Below are positions 55,495 to 63,478 of a stretch of 64,000 nucleotides of DNA, in pieces. A program made the position numbers and the translations under genes. Numbering within the stretch: position 1 is the first letter of the stretch; each line of letters starts with the position of its first letter. Below the pieces are notes generated by a model. That model did not search any database, was not told the DNA's origin, and saw only the letters and a program-made list of their open reading frames with translations. Source of the DNA: CAXBBB01 sp963793245. GTDB lineage: Bacteria > Bacteroidota > Rhodothermia > Rhodothermales > BA12. The DNA is taken from positions 744,001-808,000 of the forward strand of contig CAWBZG010000005.1 in the NCBI GenBank assembly GCA_963793245.1, in the 5' to 3' direction.

Positions 55495-57614
55495 CTTTTC
55501 GGCGGACGCTGCGAGCCGTCCGGTTGGGGCTGCGTGGGCAGGTCGACGGCGGCTTCGTCGGGCGCGTTGTCGGACAGGTCGAGCGGCGTGATGTCGCGCG
55601 TGATCTCTTCTCCGGTTTCGGCGATGTGGAAGCGGAACGCCATCGGGTGCAGGTTTTCGTCCTCTTCGAGCTTGATGCGAACGAGGTAGCGGAAGCTCCA
55701 CCGCGTCGTCCGGTTGGGCACGCTGCGCGACAGAAACGCCGACAGGAACGGGTGAATGCGCAGGCGCAGCGGCTCTTTGCGCCCGGCTTCGCGATACGCC
55801 GCTACCCATCCGCGCATCTTGGCGAGCAGTTCGTCCGGCGTCTCGCGTTTGCGTTTCTGCCTGTTACTGCGCGAGTTGGACGATTTGCTAGAAGAAGCGG
55901 ATTTCTGATCGTTCGCCGACGACTGCTGCGCCCCTCGGTTGTCTCGCGACGAGTCGCCACGTGACGAGTCACCGCGTGATGAATCACCTCGCTGATCGTT
56001 CGAGCGTCCGCGTCCGCCCCGGTTGCCTCGGCCTCGCGCGTTCGAGTCGTCGTCCGAGCGGCTGCGGGATTGGCGGTCGTCCCCACGTCCGCGCCCGCCG
56101 CGCGACGAGTCGCTGGAGCGGTCGTCGTCGCGGTTGGCTGGCGTGTCGGTGGCTTGCTGCGCTTCGACCTCGGCGCGGGCTTCGTCTTCCCAATTGCCTC
56201 CGTCGTCGTCTTCGGGCTTGTGGAGCGTCGTCAAGGCCGGGCGCAGGCGCTGGCGCGTGATCTGGACGATGCCGAAGTCGCTCATCGGCAGCGCCTTGGT
56301 GACCGCTCGGTCCTTGCGGAATTCCTTGAGCAGTTCGTCGTAGATCTTCTTGCGGTTGCGGTTGTCCTTCAGGTCGATGAAGTCGACGACGATGATGCCG
56401 CCCAAGTCACGCAGACGCGCCTGACGCGCAATCGTCCGCGCCGACTCGAGGTTGACGCGGATCGCGTTTTCCTCCTGGCTCAGCCCGCGTCCGGCACGCC
56501 CCGAGTTCACGTCGACGACGTGCATCGCCTCGGTGCGCTCAATGAACAGGTAGCCGCCGCCCGGCATGTCGACGCGCTTCTCGAACGCGTCGCGGTAGTC
56601 GCGCCCGATGCCGACGTGGTCGAAAATGGGCCGCTTGCCGTCGTAATACTGGACCGCGTCCTCCATGTGGGGCGCGACGGCCTGCACGTAGAGACTGAGG
56701 TTGTCGTAGATCTTTTTGTCGTCCGTCAGGATGCGGTCGAAGTCGTCCGAGAACAGGTCGCGCACCAGGCTCGACACCATGTTGACGTCCTCGAACAGCT
56801 TCTTGGGCGGCTTGGGCTTGCCCTGCATGCCGCCTTCGATAATGTCCCACCGCTCGGCGAGGAGCTTCAGATCGGTATCGAGTTCGCGTGCACTTTTTTT
56901 GGACGCCTGGGTCCGCACGATCACACCAAACCCTTCGGGCAGGAGGGACCGGGCGAGCACGCGCAGTCTGCGCCGCTCTTTGTACGAGCCGATTTTCTTG
57001 CTCACGGCAACGTAGTCCGCCATCGGCACGAGCACGAGAAAGCGCCCGGCCAGCGAGATGTCGGTCGAGACGCGGTGCCCTTTGTGGCCCATCGGCTCCT
57101 TGGAGATCTTGACCAGGATGCGCTGACCTTGCTTCAGGTGATCCTCGGGACGCCCTTTGAGCTGCGGCAAATCACGCCGTGCCTGACGCTTCGGCGGACC
57201 ATGCCGCGCCCGGCGGCGAATGGCGAACAGGTGATCGAGACCATCTTCTCGGTCGCCCTTGCCCGTCGCCTTGCCGTGTTTGGCTCCGCGCCGCTTGCGC
57301 TTGGACAGCCGCTTGCCCGGCGCGACGCCCCAGCTACGCAAGTCGGGATCGTCCTGCTCGACGAACGCCAGCATCTGCGGCAGGTTATCGGTCAGATCCG
57401 AGTAGTGCAGAAACGCGTCCTGCCCCATGCCGATGTCGACAAAGGCCGCCCGGATGTTGGGCATAACCTTTTTGACCTTTCCCAACACGACGTTGCCTAT
57501 CGTCCGTGCGTGTTCGGGCGTTTCGATGTGAAGTTCGGCAAGTTGACCGTTTTCGATCAGTGCGAGCCGGGTGGTACCGTTGTGGCCCGAGACGACCAGT
57601 TCTTTTTTGCCCAT
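55491..57614 (-). CDS. rng: Ribonuclease G/E family endoribonuclease
   Basis: A 707-residue endoribonuclease for rRNA/mRNA processing. The S1 domain (residues about 35-190, VLGKVKKVMPNIRAAFVDIG) holds a basic insertion at about 92-158. The catalytic DNase I-like subdomain has metal Asp368 (VVDVNSG) and Asp411 (IIVVDFIDL). After about 463 comes a low-complexity Asp/Arg/Ser tail with a threefold RGDSS repeat at 542-557, and then a conserved-looking C-terminal domain (590-707). The whole protein has no Cys, so the zinc-link CPxCxG of RNase E/G is missing. The ATG at 57614 fits the family start. First gene of a four-gene unit: rng, outer-membrane protein, mscS, coiled-coil protein. Confidence 0.93.
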   Translation of the reverse strand: MGKKELVVSGHNGTTRLALIENGQLAELHIETPEHARTIGNVVLGKVKKVMPNIRAAFVDIGMGQDAFLHYSDLTDNLPQMLAFVEQDDPDLRSWGVAPGKRLSKRKRRGAKHGKATGKGDREDGLDHLFAIRRRARHGPPKRQARRDLPQLKGRPEDHLKQGQRILVKISKEPMGHKGHRVSTDISLAGRFLVLVPMADYVAVSKKIGSYKERRRLRVLARSLLPEGFGVIVRTQASKKSARELDTDLKLLAERWDIIEGGMQGKPKPPKKLFEDVNMVSSLVRDLFSDDFDRILTDDKKIYDNLSLYVQAVAPHMEDAVQYYDGKRPIFDHVGIGRDYRDAFEKRVDMPGGGYLFIERTEAMHVVDVNSGRAGRGLSQEENAIRVNLESARTIARQARLRDLGGIIVVDFIDLKDNRNRKKIYDELLKEFRKDRAVTKALPMSDFGIVQITRQRLRPALTTLHKPEDDDGGNWEDEARAEVEAQQATDTPANRDDDRSSDSSRGGRGRGDDRQSRSRSDDDSNARGRGNRGGRGRSNDQRGDSSRGDSSRGDSSRDNRGAQQSSANDQKSASSSKSSNSRSNRQKRKRETPDELLAKMRGWVAAYREAGRKEPLRLRIHPFLSAFLSRSVPNRTTRWSFRYLVRIKLEEDENLHPMAFRFHIAETGEEITRDITPLDLSDNAPDEAAVDLPTQPQPDGSQRPPKR

Positions 57615-58265
57615 GTGGGGAGTACGTGCGCGCTGCCGTCCGTACGTCGCACACGATCCATCGGACCGATCTGAGCGCCGTCCATCGGCGGCTCGTTGTG
57701 CAGGTAGCGGGCGACGAGCCGTCGAGCCGGACCAGAAGGTGGTCGGGGGGTCGGGCGAGCGCGCGAAATCGGCAGTGGTCCAAACCAGCTGCCTAAGAGA
57801 AAAACAACCGCGCGCGCTAGGCGGCGAGCGTCAGGTCCTATCGTATCGAAAGGAGGACCGAGGACGCTCGCACGAAGACAGTGCATGCGGACGAAGTGAG
57901 CCATGAGGTGGCGAGGGACGGCGTGGCGGGCGAGAATCAGAATCGAAGCGACCGACGTGCCGAGCCGCAGAGCGGCGGTACAAATAGAAAGAGCGAGTCG
58001 GAGTGGCGGAGCAGTCGGCGCGGAGCGCGTACCTGCTGCGAGACCATTGGGAGCCTCGCCACTTCGACCTACTTCCCGACGCGCGCGTTACGGTTTTGAT
58101 CCGTCCGCTTGCGTACAATAGCCGACCCGCTGCGCCTTTCACCAAAAAACCCGCGCACTTGGGGAACGCCCTCCCCCTGCCGCCGACTTTAAAGAAGGCT
58201 GTCCCGCCACGCAAGGTGGAACCGCTTTTCCGATATTCGCGCCTCATCAGACTTACCTACGCTCC
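57615..58265. other. Long intergenic region between rng and citrate synthase
   Basis: These 651 bp hold the divergent starts of rng and citrate synthase. A candidate citrate synthase promoter is at 58094-58119. The open frames seen inside (for example on the minus strand 57831-58247) have Arg/Ser-rich composition unlike the neighbours and no recognisable domain, so no gene is called. No RNA structure was recognised. Confidence 0.5.
58094..58119 (+). promoter_or_regulatory. Candidate promoter of citrate synthase
   Basis: TTTTG (58094-58098) and TACAAT (58114-58119) are 15 bp apart, giving the spacing of a Bacteroidota -33/-7 pair. This would give a leader of about 140 nt before the ATG at 58266. 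Confidence 0.35.
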
Positions 58266-59408
58266 ATGCCCGACGCAGCCCCTCAAAAGATTAAAGCCCG
58301 TGGCCTCGAAGGTGTCGTCGCCCTCGACACCGAACTCTCGCACATCGACGGGCAAAAGGGTGAGTTGATCTATCGCGGCTACGACATCGACGACTTGGCC
58401 GAGAAAGCCTCGTTCGAGGAAGTCGCCTATCTGCTCTGGAAAGGCAGCCTGCCCACCGCACAGCAACTGGGCGAACTGAACGACATGCTCCGCAGCGAGC
58501 GCGCGCTGCCGCCTGCCATCGTCACGCTGCTGCGCGAGATGCCCGAGGACGCCGATCCCATGAGCGTGCTCCAGACGGCGGTTGCCGCGCTGGGCGTGTT
58601 CGATGGCGAGACGGCTGACGCAAGCCCCGAAGCCAACTATCGCAAAGCCGTCCGGTTGACGGCGCGCATTCCGACGCTGATCGCCGCGTTCGACCGCATC
58701 CGCAAGGGTCAGGAGCCGATTGCCCCGCTGAGCGACGGATCGACGGCCTACAACTTCGTCTACATGCTCAACGGCGAGCGTCCGGGCGAGCAGGCCGACC
58801 GCATTTTCGACGCTGCCCTCACGCTGCACGCCGAGCACGGCCTCAACGCGTCGACCTTTACGGCGCGCGTCATCGGCTCGACGCTGTCGGACATGTACAG
58901 CGCAGTCGCCGGAGCCATCGGCGCCCTCAAAGGCCCGCTCCACGGCGGCGCCAACATCAAGGTGATGGAGACGCTGCTCGAAATCGACGCGAGCGGCAAG
59001 GACCCGCGCGAGTGGGTGATGGAAGCACTGGGCCGCAAGGAGCGCATCATGGGCTTTGGACACCGCGTCTACAAGACGTTCGACCCCCGCGCCCGCCTGC
59101 TTCGCGAAACCAGCGAAAGCCTCGCCGACGAGCGTGGACAGCGCAAGTGGTACGACATCTCGGTCGCTATGATGGAGACGGTCAAGTCTGAAAAAGGCCT
59201 CGACCCCAACGTCGACTTCTTCTCGGCGAGCGTCTACTACATGCTCGGCATCGACACCGACCTGTACACGCCGATCTTCGCCCTAGCGCGCATCACGGGC
59301 TGGACGGCGCACCTGCTGGAGCAGTGGGAAGACAACCGCCTCATCCGCCCCAGTGCGGACTACGTTGGCGAGCGCGGCCTGACGTTCCCTGCCGTAGACC
59401 AGCGGTAA
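58266..59408 (+). CDS. gltA: Citrate synthase
   Basis: Condenses acetyl-CoA and oxaloacetate to citrate, the first TCA-cycle step. The 380 residues are the short type II-like length. ELIYRGYDIDDLAEKASFEEV is the N-terminal region. GPLHGGANIKVM carries one catalytic His, GFGHRVYKTFDPRA the second, and PNVDFFSASVYY the catalytic Asp. It ends RPSADYVGERGLTFPAVDQR. A strong terminator follows, then sdhCDAB on the same strand, giving a functional TCA block transcribed separately. Confidence 0.97.
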   Translation: MPDAAPQKIKARGLEGVVALDTELSHIDGQKGELIYRGYDIDDLAEKASFEEVAYLLWKGSLPTAQQLGELNDMLRSERALPPAIVTLLREMPEDADPMSVLQTAVAALGVFDGETADASPEANYRKAVRLTARIPTLIAAFDRIRKGQEPIAPLSDGSTAYNFVYMLNGERPGEQADRIFDAALTLHAEHGLNASTFTARVIGSTLSDMYSAVAGAIGALKGPLHGGANIKVMETLLEIDASGKDPREWVMEALGRKERIMGFGHRVYKTFDPRARLLRETSESLADERGQRKWYDISVAMMETVKSEKGLDPNVDFFSASVYYMLGIDTDLYTPIFALARITGWTAHLLEQWEDNRLIRPSADYVGERGLTFPAVDQR

Positions 59409-59429
59409 TCGCTGAACTACCGACAACCC

Positions 59430-59464
59430 AAAGCCCGTCAGATCTACTCGGTCTGGCGGGCTTT
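59430..59464 (+). terminator. Terminator after citrate synthase
   Basis: AAAGCCCGTCAGATC (59430-59444) and GGTCTGGCGGGCTTT (59450-59464) form a 15-bp stem with G-T wobble and a 5-nt loop, 22 bp after the stop. The right arm ends in CTTT. Confidence 0.8.
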
Positions 59465-59523
59465 GTAGTTGGACCAAGACCTAGCAGCACGCTGTCTGGA
59501 CCGAGTCTAAACCTCCCTCAAAG

Positions 59524-59563
59524 CTTGACTTTCACTTCTTTCTGAAAGAAGAAACAAAAGCCC
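59524..59563 (+). repeat. Short relative of the dispersed repeat, copy 3
   Basis: CTTGACTTTCACTTCTTT and AAGAAGAAACAAAAGCCC match the palindromic first part of the repeats at 17804-17925 and 6284-6400, with shorter flanks. It forms a small hairpin (CTTCTTTC...GAAAGAAG) between the citrate synthase terminator and the sdhC promoter. Confidence 0.55.
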
Positions 59564-59625
59564 TTTTTCGCTCTTATCCCATGCAGACAGCCGACGCCGA
59601 GCATCGACGCGTCCATCCGATCCTC

Positions 59626-59633
59626 TATATTAG
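59626..59633 (+). promoter_or_regulatory. Candidate -10 element of the sdh operon
   Basis: TATATTAG, 36 bp before the sdhC ATG, is the only AT-rich block nearby. The repeat relative at 59524-59563 ends just upstream. Confidence 0.35.
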
Positions 59634-59669
59634 TCGGGTCTCTGTCTGCTCCCCACACACCGTCACGCA

Positions 59670-60080
59670 ATGGCTCTCGACACCATCGACGCGCCCGCCA
59701 AATTCGAGCGCAAAGCTATCCGCCCCTATCGGGTGCGTTCTGGCATGTTCGCTTGGATGGCACACCGCCTGAGCGGTCTCGCCCTGGTTGGCTACCTCGT
59801 CGTTCACATCTGGGGGCTAAAGGCCTTGTCGGATCGCGACGCATACAACGAGCTGATCTCCAGCTACCACGGCGCCATCTTCAAAGTCGGCGAGTTCATG
59901 CTGTGGGCCGCCGTCGTCTACCACATGATCAACGGCCTCCGCATCGTGCTGATCGACTTTCTGGGATGGAGTCCGCACCAGAAGCGGCTGTTCTGGACGC
60001 TGGGCGCTGTTGCCGTCCTCATGATCATCGCAGGCGGATATCCGTCGATCTACGCGCTCGTCAAACACTTCGGAGGCTGA
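59670..60080 (+). CDS. sdhC: Succinate dehydrogenase cytochrome b subunit SdhC
   Basis: Membrane anchor of complex II that binds heme b and quinone. It has 136 residues and three transmembrane helices. FAWMAHRLSGLALVGYLVVHIWG carries the conserved H-R-x-S-G signature and YHMINGLRIVLIDF the heme-ligand His. First gene of sdhCDAB, with 3 bp to sdhD. The leader is C/T-rich and no Shine-Dalgarno is seen. Confidence 0.92.
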   Translation: MALDTIDAPAKFERKAIRPYRVRSGMFAWMAHRLSGLALVGYLVVHIWGLKALSDRDAYNELISSYHGAIFKVGEFMLWAAVVYHMINGLRIVLIDFLGWSPHQKRLFWTLGAVAVLMIIAGGYPSIYALVKHFGG

Positions 60081-60083
60081 TCG

Positions 60084-60743
60084 ATGGCTAGCTACGGAAA
60101 AAACCATAAATCGCAGGCGTTCGGTTGGTTCTTGCACCGCGTGTCGGGCACGTTCCTCGTCTTCCTGCTGCTGACCCACTTTTGGATTCAGCACTTCGAC
60201 GCCACGAGCGCCAGCGTAACGCACAGCACAACCGCCGTGCTGACGTTCGAAGGCGTCAACGAAGCCGTCGTCAACAACGTGATCGCCGAAGACGATCTGG
60301 AACTGGCCCAAGCTGTTCTGAGCGGCGACGAATCCGGGTTTGACGGTCGTCTCGACGGACTCTCACAGGTCGAGCGCGAGCGGCTTCTCGTCGCTGCGGG
60401 TGCTCTTCCGACGTATTCGGACCAAGCGCAAGCCGCCGTCAACGAGCGCCGCGAAGCCGGTGTCCTCCCCGGAGCCGTCGGCGATCCCGTTACGAGTTAC
60501 GACGTGGCGATGCTGCGCCTTGCCGACCCGGTCTATGCCGTCTTGTGGAAGGCGTTCAACATCTTCTTCCTGCTCTTCGCGCTGCACCACGGCTTTTACG
60601 GCCTGAACAACATCCTGACGGACTACATCCGCAATCCGCTCGCTCGCGTCACAGCCGTCACGCTCTCTTGGGGATTGGCGCTTGTGCTCCTCATCATCGG
60701 TCTCTACTCCGTCGTCATGGCGGGTTGGGGGCTGGGCGGCTAA
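60084..60743 (+). CDS. sdhD: Succinate dehydrogenase membrane anchor subunit SdhD with a large insertion
   Basis: Second membrane anchor of complex II, 219 residues. The three expected helices are seen: FGWFLHRVSGTFLVFLLLTHFW, then AFNIFFLLFALHHGFYGLNNIL with the presumed heme/quinone His pair, then TLSWGLALVLLIIGLYSVV. Between helix 1 and 2 there is an extra, mostly acidic soluble segment of about 95 residues (roughly 40-135) that typical 110-130-residue SdhD proteins lack. GGAGG lies 7 nt before the ATG, but it falls inside the end of sdhC and may be accidental. sdhA follows 22 bp later. Confidence 0.88.
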   Translation: MASYGKNHKSQAFGWFLHRVSGTFLVFLLLTHFWIQHFDATSASVTHSTTAVLTFEGVNEAVVNNVIAEDDLELAQAVLSGDESGFDGRLDGLSQVERERLLVAAGALPTYSDQAQAAVNERREAGVLPGAVGDPVTSYDVAMLRLADPVYAVLWKAFNIFFLLFALHHGFYGLNNILTDYIRNPLARVTAVTLSWGLALVLLIIGLYSVVMAGWGLGG

Positions 60744-60765
60744 CTAGACCTAACTACCAACGGAT

Positions 60766-62502
60766 ATGACCTTCACGCACGACATCGTAATCGTCGGAGC
60801 CGGTGGCGCCGGACTCATGGCGGCCCTCTACGCCCGCGAAGGCGGCGCAGACGTAGCGGTCGTCTCCAAGCTGCACCCGCTGCGCTCGCACACCGGAGCC
60901 GCTCAGGGTGGCATCGGCGCGGCGCTGGGAAACGAGGAAGAGGATAGCTGGCTCTGGCACGCGTTCGACACCGTCAAAGGCTCGGACTACCTGGGCGACC
61001 AGGACGCCATCGAGACGATGTGCAAGGACGCGCCACGCACCATCCGCGAACTGGAGCACTATGGCGTGCCGTTCAGCCGCAACAAGGCCGGTAAGATCAG
61101 CCAACGCCGCTTTGGTGGGCACACGCGCGGCTTCGGCGAGGCGCCGGTCCGACGGGCTTGCCACGCCGCCGACCGCACGGGTCACACGATTCTCCACACG
61201 CTCTACGACCAGTGCACGAGCAAGAACGTGCGCTTCTACGACGAATACCAGGTGCTCGACCTGCTGATGAACGAGGACGGCACGTGCTCGGGCGTCGTCA
61301 GCTACGAGATCCTGACCGGTGAAGTCCACACGTTCCACGCCAAGATCGTCTGCTTCGCGACGGGCGGCTACGGGCGCGCGTTCAAGACGACCTCAAACGC
61401 GCACGCCGGAACGGGCGACGGCATGAGCATCGCGCTGCGCGCGGGTATTCCGCTCGAAGACATGGAGTTCGTCCAGTTCCACCCGACCGGACTCTACCGC
61501 CTGGGCATCCTCATCACCGAGGGAGCGCGCGGCGAAGGCGGCATCCTGCGCAACTCGGACGGCGAGCGCTTCATGGAGCGCTACGCGCCGACGGTCAAAG
61601 ACCTGGCCCCGCGCGACCTGGTCTCGCAGTGCATCTACAAAGAGATCCGGGAGGGACGCGGCATCAACGGCAAGGACTACGTCCACCTCGACATGACGCA
61701 CGTCGGGACCGAGGTGCTCGAAAAGAAACTGCCCGAGATCACGACGTTTAGCCGCACGTATTTGGGCGTCGACCCGGTCAAGCAACCGATTCCGATCTCG
61801 CCGACGTGTCACTACGCGATGGGCGGTATCCCGACCAACGCCGATGGACAGGTCGAACGCGCCGAGCGTGGCACGACGGTCCCCGGCCTCTACGCCATTG
61901 GCGAGTGCGCCTGCGTGAGCGTCCACGGTGCTAACCGCTTGGGCACGAACAGCCTGCTCGACTTGGTCGTCTTTGGCCGCCGCGCCGGAATCCACATGGC
62001 CGAGTCGATCCAGCAGGACAAGAAGAAGGCGCCGCTTCCGGATAATCCCGAGAAGAAGACGCGCGACATGCTCGACGAAGTGCTGAGCCGAACCGGAGGC
62101 GAATCGTGCGTAAGCGTGCGGAGCGCGCTGCAGGAGTCGATGATGAAAAACGTCTCGGTCTTCCGCAACGAGGAAACGCTGACCGAAGCCCTCTCTGATC
62201 TGCGCGAATTCCGCAAACGCGCCCGCACCGTCACGGTCCGCGACAAGGGCAAGCGGTTCAACACCGAACTGCTCGACGCCATCGAGATCAGCTTCATGGT
62301 CGACTACGCCGAGGCCATCGCCGCTGGAGCGATGCATCGCAAAGAGAGCCGAGGCGCCCACAGCCGCGAGGACTACGTCGACCGCGACGACGACAACTGG
62401 CTCAAGCACAACCTCTTCCACAGCGACGGCGAGGGCAACTTCGAGTTCACGTACAAGCAGGTCAAACTGGGCCGCTTCGAGCCGAAACTGCGCGTTTACT
62501 AA
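60766..62502 (+). CDS. sdhA: Succinate dehydrogenase flavoprotein subunit SdhA
   Basis: Oxidises succinate to fumarate with covalent FAD. At 578 residues, it has the FAD-binding start IVIVGAGGAGLMAALYA, the histidyl-FAD site LRSHTGAAQGGIGAALG, the substrate loop GGHTRGFGEAPV, the active-site HPTGLYRLGILITEGARGEGG with catalytic Arg near SRTYLGVDPVKQPIP, and HGANRLGTNSLLDLVVFG. It ends with a helical C-terminal domain and KQVKLGRFEPKLRVY. It is followed by a palindromic repeat before sdhB, which is unusual within this operon. Confidence 0.98.
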   Translation: MTFTHDIVIVGAGGAGLMAALYAREGGADVAVVSKLHPLRSHTGAAQGGIGAALGNEEEDSWLWHAFDTVKGSDYLGDQDAIETMCKDAPRTIRELEHYGVPFSRNKAGKISQRRFGGHTRGFGEAPVRRACHAADRTGHTILHTLYDQCTSKNVRFYDEYQVLDLLMNEDGTCSGVVSYEILTGEVHTFHAKIVCFATGGYGRAFKTTSNAHAGTGDGMSIALRAGIPLEDMEFVQFHPTGLYRLGILITEGARGEGGILRNSDGERFMERYAPTVKDLAPRDLVSQCIYKEIREGRGINGKDYVHLDMTHVGTEVLEKKLPEITTFSRTYLGVDPVKQPIPISPTCHYAMGGIPTNADGQVERAERGTTVPGLYAIGECACVSVHGANRLGTNSLLDLVVFGRRAGIHMAESIQQDKKKAPLPDNPEKKTRDMLDEVLSRTGGESCVSVRSALQESMMKNVSVFRNEETLTEALSDLREFRKRARTVTVRDKGKRFNTELLDAIEISFMVDYAEAIAAGAMHRKESRGAHSREDYVDRDDDNWLKHNLFHSDGEGNFEFTYKQVKLGRFEPKLRVY

Positions 62503-62521
62503 GCCGCTCAGTCCCAGAGGT

Positions 62522-62604
62522 CGTCCATCGCGAGCGCAGCGTGGCGATCTCCAACCGCTTAGGCAGTCCTCGGATCGCCGCGTCGCTGCGCTCCTCGCGA
62601 TGAC
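62522..62604 (+). repeat. Palindromic repeat inserted between sdhA and sdhB
   Basis: CGTCCATCGCGAGCGCAGCG with GGCGATCTCC at one side and GGATCGCC with GCTGCGCTCCTCGCGATGAC at the other make two imperfect inverted arms. This GATCGC-rich hairpin type, beginning GTC-A-TCGCGAG and ending CGCGATGAC, is a common mobile-like dispersed palindrome in GC-rich bacteria. It fills most of the 133-bp sdhA-sdhB gap. Confidence 0.75.
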
Positions 62605-62635
62605 AAACCGAGGGTTCGTCCCTCCACCCGACTAG

Positions 62636-63349
62636 ATGAAACTGAACGTCAAAATCCAGCGCTTCAACCCCGAGGCGGACACCGAGCCGCACTGGGAAAC
62701 CTACGAAGTGCCCGCCGAACCCATCGACAGCGCGCTCAGCCTGCTGCTCTACGTCAAGTGGCACCTCGACGGCACGCTGACGCTCCGCAAATCGTGCGCA
62801 CACGGCATCTGCGGCAGCGACGCGATGCAGATCAACGGCGAGAACAAACTCGCCTGCTCCATCCTCGTCCAAGACCTGGCGAGCAAGGACGGCGACACGA
62901 TCTCGTTCGGCCCGCTGCCCGGATCGCCGGTCATCAAGGACTTGGTCATCGACCAGACGCGCTTTTTCGAGAAGTACCGCGCCGTCATGCCGTGGCTGAT
63001 CAACCACGAACCAGCGCCTGAACTCGAGCGCTTCCAATCGCCTGAAGACTTCGAGATCATCGAAGAGGCGACCAAGTGCATCATGTGCGGCGCCTGTACG
63101 CACAGCTGCCCATCGACCTGGGCCGATCCGACCTACCTCGGCCCGGCTGCCATGCTCAAGGCGTTCCGCTACACGTTCGATACGCGCGACACGGGTTCGG
63201 ACCAGCGCATGCCGATCGTCGACAGCAAGGAAGGACTGTGGAAGTGCTACACCATTTTCAACTGTGTCCAGGCGTGCCCCAAGGAGATCGACATCACCCG
63301 CTGGCTCTCGGCTCTCAAGCGCCGCGCCGTAGTAGAACGCTTCGGCTGA
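62636..63349 (+). CDS. sdhB: Succinate dehydrogenase iron-sulfur subunit SdhB
   Basis: Carries electrons from FAD to quinone through three Fe-S clusters. The 237 residues have the [2Fe-2S] ferredoxin site CAHGICGSDAMQINGENKLAC, the [4Fe-4S] site CIMCGACTHSCP, and the [3Fe-4S] site CYTIFNCVQACPKEIDI with Cys near 199 and following CPKE. Last gene of the sdh operon, separated from sdhA by a palindromic repeat. An intrinsic terminator starts one base after its stop. Confidence 0.98.
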   Translation: MKLNVKIQRFNPEADTEPHWETYEVPAEPIDSALSLLLYVKWHLDGTLTLRKSCAHGICGSDAMQINGENKLACSILVQDLASKDGDTISFGPLPGSPVIKDLVIDQTRFFEKYRAVMPWLINHEPAPELERFQSPEDFEIIEEATKCIMCGACTHSCPSTWADPTYLGPAAMLKAFRYTFDTRDTGSDQRMPIVDSKEGLWKCYTIFNCVQACPKEIDITRWLSALKRRAVVERFG

Positions 63350-63372
63350 GTGGCATTGCCACTTTCTTTTTC
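63350..63372 (+). terminator. Intrinsic terminator of the sdh operon
   Basis: GTGGC-ATT-GCCAC (63350-63362) is followed by TTTCTTTTTC, directly after the sdhB stop codon. Confidence 0.65.
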
Positions 63373-63388
63373 GCTCTTGCGGCTCTAC

Positions 63389-63415
63389 AGGCTCTGTCTC
63401 AATCGGACAGGGCCT
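63389..63415 (+). terminator. Second hairpin after sdhB
   Basis: AGGCTCTGTC (63389-63398) and GACAGGGCCT (63406-63415) pair over 10 bp with one G-T wobble around a 7-nt loop, backing up the first terminator. Confidence 0.55.
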
Positions 63416-63467
63416 GTCTTGCGTTTAGGCTACGGCGTCGTTGCGGTCTGCGGTGAGTTGCCGTGGC

Positions 63468-63474
63468 TACTTTA
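63468..63474 (+). promoter_or_regulatory. Candidate promoter element of the last gene
   Basis: CTACTTTACGCC resembles CTACTTTATCGCC at 28051. It lies directly before the ATG at 63479, which would make a near-leaderless transcript, with TTGCGG 27 bp further upstream as a possible -33 part. Confidence 0.2.
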
Positions 63475-63478
63475 CGCC

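Noticed and set aside
56000..56200. Tandem RGDSS codons as a possible repeat array
   Set aside because: These are a short protein-level repeat inside the RNase G tail, not a CRISPR or satellite.
56070..57674. Plus-strand open frame of 534 codons
   Set aside because: It is antisense to RNase G and has no homology features.
57831..58247. 138-codon minus-strand frame in the rng-citrate synthase gap
   Set aside because: It is Arg/Ser/Gly-rich with no domain and overlaps the citrate synthase promoter region.
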